Assembly: GCA_023398495.1 (NCBI GenBank)
Contig: JAEWSG010000131.1
Coordinates: 4,087 to 68,086 of the forward strand
Direction of reading: 5' to 3'
DNA length: 64,000 bases
DNA from: Bacillota bacterium
GTDB taxonomy: Bacteria > Bacillota > Clostridia > Acetivibrionales > Acetivibrionaceae
The position numbers were made by a program, and so were the translations under genes. How positions within the stretch are numbered: position 1 is the first letter of the stretch; each line of letters starts with the position of its first letter. Below the pieces are notes generated by a model. The model had not been told where the DNA came from. It was given only the letters and a program-made list of their open reading frames with translations, and did not search any database. Shown here piece after piece: positions 63,882 to 64,000 of the stretch.

Positions 63882-64000
63882 ATCGTGCACCATATTATTC
63901 CAAGGACTAAAGCTTCGAGGCTGAGAGAATGTAAAACTCGCTACGGGTCGAATCAAACTCGCTTCGCTCAAACAGTGATTCGACTATTCCTTCGCTTCGT
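63882..64000. mobile_element. Short inverted-repeat element type 2, copy B, cut by the window end
   Basis: It begins ATCGTGCACCATATTAT and continues as the reverse complement of 26656-26538 with almost no differences. The remaining third lies beyond the window. It sits 138 nt after the giant protease gene. Confidence 0.85.

Overview
The window looks like a chromosomal segment of a low-GC anaerobic clostridium. AT-rich intergenic DNA, many strong AGGAGG ribosome sites, TTG/GTG starts, anaerobic sulfite reductase, a V-type ATPase, a clostridial MazG-like protein, an S-box metK leader and large secreted proteins with Pro/Thr linkers all point there. The linkers, FlgD-like repeats and stalk domains suggest a relative of Acetivibrio, Pseudobacteroides or Ruminiclostridium; this is inference.

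Region 1 (1-11,970) is a damaged defence island on the + strand. It starts inside a DUF1016/PDDEXK nuclease gene. Type I restriction genes hsdS and hsdR follow, with a macrodomain protein, a radical SAM protein and a broken KilA-N gene between them; hsdM is absent and may lie upstream. After hsdR come small unknown genes, a collapsed BREX locus (the start of brxA, the middle of brxB and an apparent pglX tail), then an apparently intact pair: an AAA ATPase and a small PD-(D/E)XK-like nuclease. A second KilA-N fragment and a truncated DUF4143 ATPase close the island. A 66-bp direct repeat (63 matches) from the KilA-N 3' end brackets 6.6 kb containing hsdR, the BREX relic and the ATPase/nuclease pair.

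Region 2 (12,150-24,670) holds a membrane-anchored clostripain-family protease; a minus-strand sulfite-reduction operon (a FocA/HSC-like channel, asrA, asrB, asrC and a 3'-damaged ferritin-like gene); and a divergent plus-strand set (small protein, hemerythrin, Crp/Fnr regulator) across a promoter region with a 14-bp palindrome. A DUF6930-type protein, about 1 kb of hairpin-rich non-coding DNA and a secreted protein with two cutinase/PETase-like hydrolase domains follow.

Region 3 (24,780-41,112) is minus-strand housekeeping. In transcription order it is pheA, mazG-like, gdpP, rplI, dnaB, tilS, hpt, ftsH, a small gene, metK behind an S-box riboswitch, a membrane GT2-like fragment, recD2 and prfC. 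Two families of short terminal-inverted-repeat elements (114/115 bp and about 172 bp) sit at gene ends. Each occurs twice in this window, in opposite orientations; one supplies the prfC stop codon.

Region 4 (41,280-64,000) has an AI-2E-family membrane protein, two minus-strand secreted stalk-domain proteins (one with an RCC1 propeller and a beta-helix), a complete nine-gene V-type ATPase operon (G-I-K-E-C-F-A-B-D) whose K subunit carries the Na+-site residues known from Enterococcus hirae NtpK, and a 2,453-residue subtilisin-like protease with fifteen FlgD-like Ig repeats. The window ends inside the second copy of the 172-bp element.
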